From Hyphomicrobiales bacterium (lineage in GTDB: Bacteria; Pseudomonadota; Alphaproteobacteria; Rhizobiales; Rhizobiaceae), in NCBI GenBank assembly GCA_900466475.1, contig UBMI01000007.1, positions 452,569-516,568 of the forward strand: a DNA stretch of 64,000 nt, in the 5' to 3' direction. Shown one piece after another: positions 38,068 through 46,087 of the stretch. Both the position numbers and the translations under genes were made by a program. Numbering within the stretch: the first letter of the stretch is position 1; the number at the start of each line of letters is the position of its first letter. The notes below the pieces were generated by a model, which saw only the letters and a program-made list of their open reading frames with translations, did not search any database and was not told the origin of the DNA.

Positions 38068-38777
38068 CACTTCGCCTCTTCTGCTCTGTACCCACCCGTC
38101 GCAGCAATCCAGAAAACCGGATCGTCATAGACGGTCGGATCCTCGACATCGGCGAGATGGAAAGCTTCGCGACGCTCGACGCAAGTACCGCATCTTCCGC
38201 AATGCAGGCGACCGCCCTTGTAGCAAGACCAGGTCTCCGCAAATGGCGTTCGGTGCCTGGCGCCATCGATGACAATGTCGGCCTTCGTAGCGTTCACATA
38301 GGGAGCGAGCAATCTGACGTTTGCATAGCCCTCGAGCGCATGCTGTTGCATGACCTCGAACGACGAAATGAAGCCCGGCCGGCAATCGGGGTAGATGAAA
38401 TGGTCTCCGCCATGGACTGCGATCGCCACGGCGTCTGCCTGACGTGCTGCGGCCAGCCCGAATGCAATCGCCAGCATGATGGCGTTCCGGTTCGGCACGA
38501 CCGTTGCCTTCATCGTCTCCTCTGCGTAGTGGCCGTCTGGCACCTCAATATCGTCCGTGAGAGCGGAGCCGGTCAGGTGCTTGCCCACGTTCGAGACGTC
38601 TATGATGTCGTGCGGAACGTCGAGCTTCTGTGCGCAGAGAGCCGCGAATTCCAGCTCTTTGACATGCCGCTGACCGTAGTTGAAGGAAATCAGGCCGATC
38701 AGTTGGTGGCTCGCCGCGATCTTGTATGCAAGCGAAATGGAGTCGAGTCCGCCTGAGCAGACGACAAGTACTTTCAT
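38067..38777 (-). CDS. queC: QueC, 7-cyano-7-deazaguanine (preQ0) synthase
   Basis: A 236-residue ATP-dependent enzyme that converts 7-carboxy-7-deazaguanine to preQ0. It has the PP-loop SGGLDS (near residue 8), GVP-type HGGDHFIYPDCRPGF segment and the zinc-binding cluster CYKGG...CGRCGTC near residues 183-197. The ATG at 38775-38777 follows the AAGGG at the end of the preQ1 riboswitch by 8 bp, which fixes the start. Confidence 0.94.
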   Translation of the reverse strand: MKVLVVCSGGLDSISLAYKIAASHQLIGLISFNYGQRHVKELEFAALCAQKLDVPHDIIDVSNVGKHLTGSALTDDIEVPDGHYAEETMKATVVPNRNAIMLAIAFGLAAARQADAVAIAVHGGDHFIYPDCRPGFISSFEVMQQHALEGYANVRLLAPYVNATKADIVIDGARHRTPFAETWSCYKGGRLHCGRCGTCVERREAFHLADVEDPTVYDDPVFWIAATGGYRAEEAK

Positions 38778-38785
38778 TTTAGGAT

Positions 38786-38822
38786 CCCTTGTTTTGTTGA
38801 ACCGGGTGGGCTGCGACCGGTT
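38786..38822 (-). promoter_or_regulatory. preQ1-I riboswitch controlling queCDE
   Basis: On the minus strand the leader reads AACCGG, then TCGCAGCCCAC, then CCGGTT, then CAACAAAACAAGGG. That is the compact preQ1-I aptamer layout: a short P1 stem, a loop with the TCGCAG segment and an A-rich tail ending in AAGGG that forms the P2 pseudoknot. It closely matches the Thermoanaerobacter tengcongensis aptamer as I remember it (loop UCGCAG, tail AACAAAACAAGGG). The AAGGG is also the queC Shine-Dalgarno, 8 bp from the ATG, so ligand binding would block translation of preQ0 biosynthesis genes. Confidence 0.88.
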
Positions 38823-38971
38823 AGCGGAGGCACGTACTAAACTTCCGATGCTGCAAAGTCCAGTAACTTTGCCGGCAAGAACCATCAATGCCGAAGCACC
38901 TGCAGGGCATGCGGGACGCCTCTCGCGAAGACAGACCGCCGCGTCGTGTCGGACCGGGACGAGCAGGTGAC

Positions 38972-39008
38972 GCCTGCTCTCCGTCCTGGCGTCGAACGGA
39001 GAGCAGGC
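38972..39008 (-). terminator. Strong hairpin after the Cys-rich gene
   Basis: GCCTGCTCTCCG (38972-38983) and CGGAGAGCAGGC (38997-39008) form a perfect 12-bp stem with a 13-nt loop, 28 bp downstream of the last gene of the YcaO/TfuA operon. No U-tract follows, so it may be a pause or 3'-end stability element rather than a classic intrinsic terminator. It separates that operon from queC. Confidence 0.5.
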
Positions 39009-39036
39009 AGGCCTTTATCCACACGCTTGCCGGTTC

Positions 39037-39579
39037 TCAATCGCGAAGCCGCTGCGGCGCCAGCGATTGAGTCTGCGCATAGGCGAGCGGCGAGCGGTTA
39101 CCGGGAAGGTTCTCGTCAAGGATCAGCGTCTTGATATCGTCGGAGCGCACATCGAGCGCAATCACGCGTTCGAGTTTGTCCAGCGACCAGACGGAATAGC
39201 CGAGTGCGTTCGAGTAGCCGCAATCGCATCCGCAGTCATCCCCCTCTATTTCCGTGGCCTTGACCGGGAGATACATGATCCGCGGTTTCGGGAGCTTGTA
39301 GCAGTGTCCCTCATAGGCATAGCCATAGATCACGCCGATGCTGACTATGTCGACCTTCCCGGGATCGATCAGAATGTGGCAGTTGTCCACCCTGAGCTTG
39401 ATCTTGTCCTTGCCGGCTTCAACGCCACCATCCCGGATAGGTTTTGCCTGGGCAGCTTCGGATCGCTGCTGGGCTTCGTCGGGCGGACAATATTCGTTTC
39501 GTCCATAGAGACGAACCTCGCTTGGATTGAATGGCAGATTGCCTGTTCCGACGAACGGATTTTCAGAGCAGCAGCTCAT
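39037..39579 (-). CDS. 180-aa cysteine-rich hypothetical protein of the YcaO/TfuA operon
   Basis: No family recognised. The protein starts MSCCSENPFVGTG, has eight cysteines (3, 4, 31, 67, 93, 116, 118, 120), a polar linker at about 35-60, a compact region around 60-110, and the cluster DDCGCDCGYS at 114-123. There is no signal peptide or membrane span. AGGAGGGG precedes the ATG, and the gene begins 19 bp after the metalloprotease gene. The CGCDCG cluster is an obvious candidate target for a YcaO enzyme, but the protein is longer than most RiPP precursors and could instead be an accessory or metal-binding protein. Confidence 0.7.
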   Translation of the reverse strand: MSCCSENPFVGTGNLPFNPSEVRLYGRNEYCPPDEAQQRSEAAQAKPIRDGGVEAGKDKIKLRVDNCHILIDPGKVDIVSIGVIYGYAYEGHCYKLPKPRIMYLPVKATEIEGDDCGCDCGYSNALGYSVWSLDKLERVIALDVRSDDIKTLILDENLPGNRSPLAYAQTQSLAPQRLRD

Positions 39580-39598
39580 TTTCCCCTCCTGTTCTGGC

Positions 39599-40783
39599 TC
39601 ACCTCGAGCCGATGATTTCACGCCATACAAAGTTTTCCTCCAGTTGCGCGGCGGTCCGTAAATCCGCAGCCGAGACAATAGCCAGCGCGGCATCCCCAAG
39701 ACGCATCGCGCCCGGATCCAGCTTATGAAGCGCAGCACCGATTGCCCCTCCCACTGAATCTCTCGCCTTGATCAAGGCGAGCTTGAAGAAAAGCGGTTTG
39801 TCGCGAAAAGCCTCCGCTGTCGTTTGCCGGAACCAGTCAAACTCGTCCTGCGTCAGATCGCGAAGATTGACAGAGAGCAGACGATGATCGGCGCAGCCGC
39901 TGGCGACCAGCTCACGGTGATAGAGTTCGACGATCGTATCGAAGATCGCACCGAGGAAAGGCAGCGAGCGATCATGAGCCTCACTGGTGACTTGCGACAT
40001 GCGCCGGAAATTGGTCGCAAGGCGAATTTGCGTCTCCGGGCTTGTCTCGGCGAAGCGATTGAGCTCGTTGTAAAGCAGGAGATTTCCCTTCGTCCGGCGC
40101 AGCAGCCGGTCGATGGCGGATTCGAAATGCAGAAAAGAAATCAACGATATGCTGTCTGAGATGGCCTCGGAGAACGGAAAGAAATCCGCGTCGCGGGAAA
40201 GGCTATCTGGAAGCCCCATCTGCGACAGCGTGACCAGATGGCCGATCTCGTGAGCGATCGTGTCGAAATTCAACGCATAGGGCGATTCTTCGCCACCTGC
40301 TTCGGAGCAGCCGAGCTCGATGAAGCCGAAGCCCGCATGCGCATTGTTCCACCGGACAAAGGGAACGATTTCGAGCCTCGAATAGTAATCGGAGAAGAAC
40401 CAGTGCATCGGTCGGGCGAGATAATTGCGCCAGACGTCCAGAACGAAATGAACGCAGGCATAAGCATGCACGCCAAGATAATCGCGTGATCTCGGATCAA
40501 GGCTATCAAAATGACCATCAGGGCCGGATCGGACGGAGCGCCGTCGAGGCCCGCGATAGGGTGGGAAACCGCTGAAACCGTAGGGCTCCTTGTCGAACAG
40601 CGGATCGGCGACATACATCAAGATGTCGCTTGGACCATCGCCAATCTCATCAGGCAATATGGACAGCAGGACCCGGTCCGGTTGCTCATAGCCAAGGATA
40701 AAAGGCGGCTGGGGAAATATCCAGCATCGCGTTCCAAGAGCCTGCGCGGACTTTTCAAGTGATATGTCGGGATATAATTCCAT
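39599..40783 (-). CDS. Putative zinc metalloprotease (HEIGH, thermolysin-like gluzincin) of the YcaO/TfuA operon
   Basis: A 394-residue soluble protein. The zinc motif HEIGH is at 178-182 and a likely third ligand E206 lies in SEAISDSIS, matching the NExxSD pattern of M4-type gluzincins. No signal peptide is present, so it acts in the cytoplasm, unlike secreted thermolysins. GAGGAG precedes the ATG. Being next to YcaO and TfuA genes, it could remove a leader from a modified peptide; that is inference. The region outside residues 150-240 matches nothing I recognise. Confidence 0.75.
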   Translation of the reverse strand: MELYPDISLEKSAQALGTRCWIFPQPPFILGYEQPDRVLLSILPDEIGDGPSDILMYVADPLFDKEPYGFSGFPPYRGPRRRSVRSGPDGHFDSLDPRSRDYLGVHAYACVHFVLDVWRNYLARPMHWFFSDYYSRLEIVPFVRWNNAHAGFGFIELGCSEAGGEESPYALNFDTIAHEIGHLVTLSQMGLPDSLSRDADFFPFSEAISDSISLISFLHFESAIDRLLRRTKGNLLLYNELNRFAETSPETQIRLATNFRRMSQVTSEAHDRSLPFLGAIFDTIVELYHRELVASGCADHRLLSVNLRDLTQDEFDWFRQTTAEAFRDKPLFFKLALIKARDSVGGAIGAALHKLDPGAMRLGDAALAIVSAADLRTAAQLEENFVWREIIGSR

Positions 40784-40827
40784 AGCTCAACTCCTCGGTG
40801 AGATGAGTTGTATGGCAATTTATTAAA

Positions 40828-41571
40828 TTAGTAATTTCTAATTAACTTGATGTCAATAGATCCGGCTTCCAGATCGCGAAGGAAAGTATTGGTTATCGTA
40901 CAGGGCAACTTTTCCTGTTTTAACTTCAAGAGCGCGGGAGCGAGTTGCAGTGCCAGTCTGGCATCGGCTTTCTTCTGCATAATGAGATGGCTGCGAAGCA
41001 AGGCTGCCTTCTCCGGTAGCCATTGCACTGCAATCACTACCTTTCTGAGGGAGCGCTCCCGAAAATTAAGCCGTTGGGCCGCAGCGGTACCGGCATCCAT
41101 CTCGGCTTTGGAGATCAGGCCACGACGAAAGAGCGCCTTAAAACTGCGCTGAAGGTCGACCATGGCCTCCGTGAGAGGCGTGAAGCCGAGTTCGGCAGGC
41201 CCGCATTGGACTGCGACGGCATCTTCCGCCGTCAGCGGCCACCGCCTGTACCAGCGATAGATGAGGCCGACACCGATCATTCCGAACGGGTGCAGTTCTG
41301 CAGCCCGGAGCGCGCCCATGCTTGCCGCGCCGATCACCACGATGCCTTGCGACAGCGCCCAGAGAATTTCCTTATGGCGCACGGCGGGTCTGTCTTCAAA
41401 GAAGCCATCGATCAAAACCATCGCTTTCGGGCGAAACGCGTGCGCGGCAAGGATGATGTCTCCCTGCGAAACGGGCTGCAGGTATATTGCGTCGAGAAGG
41501 CGCTGCGCCTCCGGCACACGCAGGGTCGGACCGAGAAAAACGAGTATTGGGCCGTCCTTGCTCTGATCCAT
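40828..41571 (-). CDS. tfuA: TfuA-like protein
   Basis: A 247-residue protein with the TfuA core: ILVFLGPTLRVPEA near the N-terminus, AHAFRPKAMVLIDGFFED (about 43-60) and IGAASMGALRAAELHPFGMIGVG (about 79-101). TfuA was named from Rhizobium leguminosarum trifolitoxin loci and is now known as a YcaO partner that recruits sulfur for thioamide formation in some RiPPs and in methyl-coenzyme M reductase. It starts 9 bp after ycaO. The C-terminal part is less conserved. Confidence 0.9.
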   Translation of the reverse strand: MDQSKDGPILVFLGPTLRVPEAQRLLDAIYLQPVSQGDIILAAHAFRPKAMVLIDGFFEDRPAVRHKEILWALSQGIVVIGAASMGALRAAELHPFGMIGVGLIYRWYRRWPLTAEDAVAVQCGPAELGFTPLTEAMVDLQRSFKALFRRGLISKAEMDAGTAAAQRLNFRERSLRKVVIAVQWLPEKAALLRSHLIMQKKADARLALQLAPALLKLKQEKLPCTITNTFLRDLEAGSIDIKLIRNY

Positions 41572-41580
41572 TCCGGATCC

Positions 41581-42759
41581 TCACCGCTCGACGGAAAAGG
41601 GGCGCATGCCAGCAAGGATCGTGCGCACGCAGCGAATGCTCGGATCGTTCAACAAAGCAACCGGAACAGCAAGAACCGGCCCCAGTCCAGCAGCGATGAC
41701 CCGCTCCAGAAGATCAACGAGGTCGACAGCAGGCGGCAAAACACCGGTAAAATTGGTCGATTGAGCGTTTTTGCCTAGGATGAGATCGCGCGCGTCGGCA
41801 AGCATTGCCTTGCTCGGCCTCAGATAATGTCTCCGCGTCTGATCGTCACGCGCACCGGATATCGCACCGGCACGGGCCGCCAGCGCTTCAAGCAGCGCGC
41901 CGAACGCTGCCTGATGAATATCAACACCGGCACAATAACCTTCCGTCGGCAGCGCGAGCGTGGGCTCGCCTTCGCCAGCTTCAATCGTCTGGCACCAGAC
42001 GACCGGGATCCCTGCTGGCGATGGCGCATACCAGAAGGCAGCCGATATTCCGTGCTCGGCGATGCGTGACAGAAGATCTTGAGCCGCTGCTCCCAGTCCC
42101 GACAACGACAGCCTCATCCGGTCCATAAGGCCGTGGGTTTCGAAAGCACGCGCCATCGCGTCCCGCTCTATGCATTCCAGTAGCCCATGCAGCAAGGCGG
42201 CAAGGTCTGACCGGTGGCATGCAAGGCCGGTCGTGGTGCGCAAAAAGACGCCGTCACGCGGAGGTGGCGGATCGGTGTAGATCGTATGCACAAGTTCAAA
42301 CGGCACGGGGGTGAGAGCGCCGGTCGCAATATCGACGCCCATGATCCAGTCGATCTCGCGCTCGCGCCAATTTTCCCGAGAAGCTGCGGGACTGAAACCA
42401 TCGAAGAATCCGGCGCCAACCTGCAGTCTTTCTGCAGTCGACACGAAGACGCGAGAAGCAGGGATTGCCTCGGCGTAATAGCGCTCGAGCGACTCCATGA
42501 TTGCACCGATGGCAGCAGGCGCTTTGGACAATCCGCGGCCGAGCGAGGTGACTTCGGACAATGCCGCGGGTCGTATGGCCTGGATGACCGGAATCCCGAT
42601 CCGGTCGAGGCCGGTCAGGTCGGCGATGCGTGTGATCCGGGCGCGACGACAGAGAGGCAGCAAGGAGCGGAAATAAGCCTCTGCATCTTCAGGGTCCGAT
42701 CCTGCAGATATAAGAGACATGTTTCCATCTCTGATCCCGGCATAGAATGCCGAGAGCAT
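41581..42759 (-). CDS. YcaO-family ATP-dependent cyclodehydratase/thioamidase
   Basis: A YcaO-domain protein of about 392 residues. The ATP/Mg-binding glutamates are visible in MESLERYYAE (E89 and E92) and GLLECIERDA (E195 and E198), with the preceding TGLACHRSDLAALLH block. YcaO enzymes phosphorylate a backbone amide to make azolines, amidines or, with TfuA, thioamides. The N-terminal segment AGIRDGNMSL aligns with the usual YRxGTHR start region, which argues against the internal ATG at 42720. A TTG at 42801, overlapping the upstream gene, is an alternative start. Confidence 0.88.
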   Translation of the reverse strand: MLSAFYAGIRDGNMSLISAGSDPEDAEAYFRSLLPLCRRARITRIADLTGLDRIGIPVIQAIRPAALSEVTSLGRGLSKAPAAIGAIMESLERYYAEAIPASRVFVSTAERLQVGAGFFDGFSPAASRENWREREIDWIMGVDIATGALTPVPFELVHTIYTDPPPPRDGVFLRTTTGLACHRSDLAALLHGLLECIERDAMARAFETHGLMDRMRLSLSGLGAAAQDLLSRIAEHGISAAFWYAPSPAGIPVVWCQTIEAGEGEPTLALPTEGYCAGVDIHQAAFGALLEALAARAGAISGARDDQTRRHYLRPSKAMLADARDLILGKNAQSTNFTGVLPPAVDLVDLLERVIAAGLGPVLAVPVALLNDPSIRCVRTILAGMRPFSVER

Positions 42760-42784
42760 CTCACTGACGCCTGCAGGGCAAATG

Positions 42785-45700
42785 TCAGAACTCGCCAGCA
42801 AGGCCGAGCTCCTTCAAGGACCGTTGCGTCCGGTGCAGCAAGGCAACCGCACCCTGCTCTTCCGCGATGGCGACGGCGATTCTCAGATCGGACAGGAGAG
42901 CCGTCTTTTCAGCCTTGGCGCTCGACAGCAAGAGCGCGCGACGCCGGTGGAGTTCGGCTAGCCAGTAACCATGGCCTGTCGCCCTCGCCTCACGGATCGC
43001 GTCGGTGGCGACATCGATCGCCGCTTGATATTTGCGCGCATGGCCGAGCATTGTGGCGTGCATGTAGAGATAGATCGGCAGATCCGCGACGGCCCCAAGC
43101 TCCTTCAGGAGCGCCAAACCCGTGCGGAACATCTCATGACCGCGGGACAGATTTTCAACATGCGCAGTCGCCCATCCGCGAAAGAGCATTGCGAGGGCAG
43201 ACAAGGATTGCAATTCGTGTTTTTTCGCGAAATCACCCATCCTGCTGGAAATCTCGATCAGACGAGCATGGTCGTTGCGGTAGAATGCCGATACTGCCTC
43301 GGTATCCAGCGAGTGCGCCTTGCTCGGCATATGGGCGATGCTGTCCGCAAAGGCGACCATATCGGCAAGCGCCTTGCTTGAAGCCTCGGTCTGGCCGGTC
43401 AGCCAGAGGGATAGCGCCAACTGTCCAAGACCACAGACCTTCGCGTCATGGCCGCCGAACACGTTGCGGCTCGCTTTGGCCGCCTCATCGTCATAAAGCG
43501 CAAGCCCCGCCCTTATCGCTTTCTGGGCATCTTCCTGCCTGCCGACATTGAACTCGATCGCCCAGATAGAATGATTGACCTGGAGTTCGATCTCGCGATC
43601 GGCAATTCCTGAAAGCATGACCTGAACTTCACGGGCACGGCTGCGCATCTCCATGAAGTTCTGCCCGGTCAGCCACCAACCCCAATAGACCGGAAACCAC
43701 TTGGGCTGATCCTCCTTGGCCTGGCGTCGTGCGACCTCGACGCCTTTTTCGTAAAGGATCCGCGCCGGTGCCGAGTTGGGACCGACCGTTGCCGTCAGCA
43801 GCGGCCCGAGCTCGGTCAGCACCGAGAGGTATAAGCCATCGGCGGCACCGCCGGGAACGGACTCACACAGCGCCAAGGCGCGTTCAAAATGGTGGCGCGC
43901 TTCGACCATTGCCGAACGTCTGGCGAGCTCCTTTCCGGCCTTTATGAACAATGCAATCGCATGCTCCCGGAGGCCTGCGGACTCTGCGTGCTGGGCAAGT
44001 GCGCCCGCATCCAGCCAATTTACGACCGGACGATTGCTGTTTGCTGCCGTGAACAGGCGCCGGTGGAGAAGCTGACGCTGGGTCTTAAGTAGGCCGTTAT
44101 AGATGGTCTCCTGGATCAGAGCATGGCGAAAGCCATACGCGACATCGCCATGAGCACGCACGCGGGTCAAGAACCCGGTCTCGCAAAGCGTTTCGGCCGC
44201 ATGCACGAGCGATTTCCTGCTCGTGTCCGGCAGCAACGCGCGAAGCAGCGGAATGGTGAAACGATCACCCACAACGGCTCCGGCACGGGCAACGTCTCTG
44301 GCCGGACCCAGGTGTTCGAGCCGCAAGTCCAATATTCCTTCGAAGGCGGAGACATGGCTGCGGGATGTGTTTGGGGGCACGCTCATCGCGTCCCTAGACG
44401 TTATTTCAGAGGCCCATTGACATATTTCCTCGATGAAAAGCGGCACGCCGCCGGATATGCGCTCGGTTACTTCGAACAGCTGCGGTAGTGCATCCTGGCG
44501 ATCCGTCGGCCAGCGCGCCGCGATCGCCAGCCGTGTTTCATCGCGATCGAGCGGACCGAGGGAAATATGTTCCGCGGCGTCCGCGTCGAACATGCCGGCC
44601 TCAGAACCGGGTCGGCAGGTGACGATCAGGAGCACAGGCAGCGTAGGCACGAGCCGGGCCACTTCGTGAAGAAGATGCTCGGAAGTCGGATCGATCCAGT
44701 GAATGTCCTCGACGGCAATGACCAGCGGCGTTTCCTCGCAGATGACGCTCAATGCCTTTGACAGCGCCTGTCGTGCGCGCTGTTGTATCACCTTGGGGGA
44801 ACTGCCTGAGAGAGCTTCATTGCGCCCATCGGCACCGAGCAGATAAGAAAAAATGTCGATGACGTCCGGATCCCGAATACCCTGTCGAGCGAATTGGGCG
44901 GCAACCATATCGACCGTCAGGCGTCCGCCGTCAGTGGTTTCGGATCGGCGCTGGGGGAAACTGTTAAGCAGCGGGTGAAGCGTCGAGCGAACGCCTCCCG
45001 GCAGGCATTGGAAGAGCAGCGATCTTGCGGGCTCCGCATGGATCATTCGCCTGACTTGCCGAAGCATCCGCGACTTCCCGATACCGGCCTCGCCGGTGAT
45101 GACAAGGATCCTGCCCTTGCCTTCAGCGGCGGCAGTCCAGGCTTGCCCGATCCGTTCGAGCTCGTGGACACGGCCAATGAAAGTGCCGTCCAGCCTTCCG
45201 AAGGCATGAAACCGGTCAACCTCTCGTTTGTGGCCGATCGCTCTCCAGACACTTTCGGGCTCCGAGAAGCCTTTCAACAGGCGCGTGCCCTCCGATACGA
45301 AGGCGTGGGAACGACCGGCGAGGTTTCGCGTCTCGTCCGAAACCAGGACGGTGTTTGGCTGGGCAGCGGCCTCGAGCCGTGTTGCAAGAGCGAGTGCGGC
45401 ACCCGTGACGGGCTCGTGTATCCAGTTCTGCAACTGCGCTTCCCGGATGAGGGCGACGGAAGTGGCGACACCCACGCGCACTTGCATGTCGTCGCGCTTG
45501 AGATCGCGGGCGAGGCGCTGGCACGCTTCAACGATTCCAAGGCCGGCGCGGATCGCAGCCGATGCTGCATCTCTCGGTCCGAGTTCGATCGGGAAAAGCG
45601 CCACTCCGCCGTCCCCGGCTTCGACCCGGATGACGCCGGAATGCGCGGTGATGGATTGGCGCGCCGCCTGCAGGAAGGCCGCCAGCAGATCCTGGTAGTC

Positions 45701-45859
45701 TTCGAGATCCATCAGATTGAAGAGATTTGTAGAGCCGACCAGATCATAGCAAAGCGCAGTCACGACCCGCCGCTCGCCATGAATTTCAGAAGAGCGGCTA
45801 TCGCCGGTCGTGATACTTGCAGACCGCCCCTGTTTATCGATTGGCGTGTCGCGAGTCAT
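42785..45859 (-). CDS. Adenylate/guanylate cyclase-domain AAA ATPase regulator (degenerate cyclase)
   Basis: A 1024-residue multidomain protein: class III cyclase-like domain (about 30-200), AAA/NACHT-type ATPase with Walker A GEAGIGKS (256-263) and a Walker B-like LVIAVEDIHWID, then a long helical TPR-like region to the end. The metal aspartates D39 (CYDLVGST) and D83 (AGDGG) remain, but the substrate-selecting lysine before AGDG is replaced (RVEAGD) and the transition-state asparagine is not in its usual place (PVTGAALALATRLE). Cyclase activity is therefore doubtful. No DNA-binding domain is seen. It is first in the YcaO/TfuA operon and may sense or gate it. Confidence 0.82.
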   Translation of the reverse strand: MTRDTPIDKQGRSASITTGDSRSSEIHGERRVVTALCYDLVGSTNLFNLMDLEDYQDLLAAFLQAARQSITAHSGVIRVEAGDGGVALFPIELGPRDAASAAIRAGLGIVEACQRLARDLKRDDMQVRVGVATSVALIREAQLQNWIHEPVTGAALALATRLEAAAQPNTVLVSDETRNLAGRSHAFVSEGTRLLKGFSEPESVWRAIGHKREVDRFHAFGRLDGTFIGRVHELERIGQAWTAAAEGKGRILVITGEAGIGKSRMLRQVRRMIHAEPARSLLFQCLPGGVRSTLHPLLNSFPQRRSETTDGGRLTVDMVAAQFARQGIRDPDVIDIFSYLLGADGRNEALSGSSPKVIQQRARQALSKALSVICEETPLVIAVEDIHWIDPTSEHLLHEVARLVPTLPVLLIVTCRPGSEAGMFDADAAEHISLGPLDRDETRLAIAARWPTDRQDALPQLFEVTERISGGVPLFIEEICQWASEITSRDAMSVPPNTSRSHVSAFEGILDLRLEHLGPARDVARAGAVVGDRFTIPLLRALLPDTSRKSLVHAAETLCETGFLTRVRAHGDVAYGFRHALIQETIYNGLLKTQRQLLHRRLFTAANSNRPVVNWLDAGALAQHAESAGLREHAIALFIKAGKELARRSAMVEARHHFERALALCESVPGGAADGLYLSVLTELGPLLTATVGPNSAPARILYEKGVEVARRQAKEDQPKWFPVYWGWWLTGQNFMEMRSRAREVQVMLSGIADREIELQVNHSIWAIEFNVGRQEDAQKAIRAGLALYDDEAAKASRNVFGGHDAKVCGLGQLALSLWLTGQTEASSKALADMVAFADSIAHMPSKAHSLDTEAVSAFYRNDHARLIEISSRMGDFAKKHELQSLSALAMLFRGWATAHVENLSRGHEMFRTGLALLKELGAVADLPIYLYMHATMLGHARKYQAAIDVATDAIREARATGHGYWLAELHRRRALLLSSAKAEKTALLSDLRIAVAIAEEQGAVALLHRTQRSLKELGLAGEF

Positions 45860-45968
45860 ACGCGGCTCCTGCCTTCAAAACATCGACAATCACTTCTATT
45901 CAAGCAAACGATAACATACGTTTTCCGCATTGTCGGCGGACAAAATGCATGATCGCTGGAGCTTGGAA

Positions 45969-45988
45969 TGGCGCTGGAAAAAGCGCCA
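45969..45988. promoter_or_regulatory. Inverted repeat upstream of the cyclase-like gene
   Basis: TGGCGCT (45969-45975) and AGCGCCA (45982-45988) are perfect inverted arms around GGAAAA, about 110 bp upstream of the first gene of the YcaO/TfuA operon. It could be an operator or a leader hairpin. Confidence 0.35.
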
Positions 45989-46065
45989 GCGGGGCGTGCA
46001 ATTTCCTCGCATCGCCCTCGCCGAAAGCGGTGGATATCACGATGGCGGCAGGCACCCAAGCGAGA

Positions 46066-46087
46066 TGATCAAACAAGGGTTTGATCA
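46066..46087. promoter_or_regulatory. Perfect 9-bp inverted repeat TGATCAAAC/GTTTGATCA
   Basis: TGATCAAAC (46066-46074), AAGG, GTTTGATCA (46079-46087). It is about 210 bp upstream of the YcaO/TfuA operon and beyond the msrA terminator, so an operator for the operon is the simplest reading. Confidence 0.4.

Noticed and set aside
36986..38777. queCDE as part of the YcaO/TfuA pathway
   Set aside because: The que genes have their own preQ1 riboswitch and are separated by a strong hairpin and 260 bp; they form a standard preQ0 pathway by themselves.
38821..39024. 67-aa minus-strand frame between the Cys-rich gene and queC, considered as a RiPP precursor
   Set aside because: It starts at a GTG without ribosome site, runs through the strong hairpin at 38972-39008 and ends inside the riboswitch region; composition looks random.
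44894..45952. 352-aa plus-strand open frame opposite the cyclase-like gene
   Set aside because: Residue mix is unlike a folded protein, and the minus-strand gene has clear Walker and cyclase motifs.
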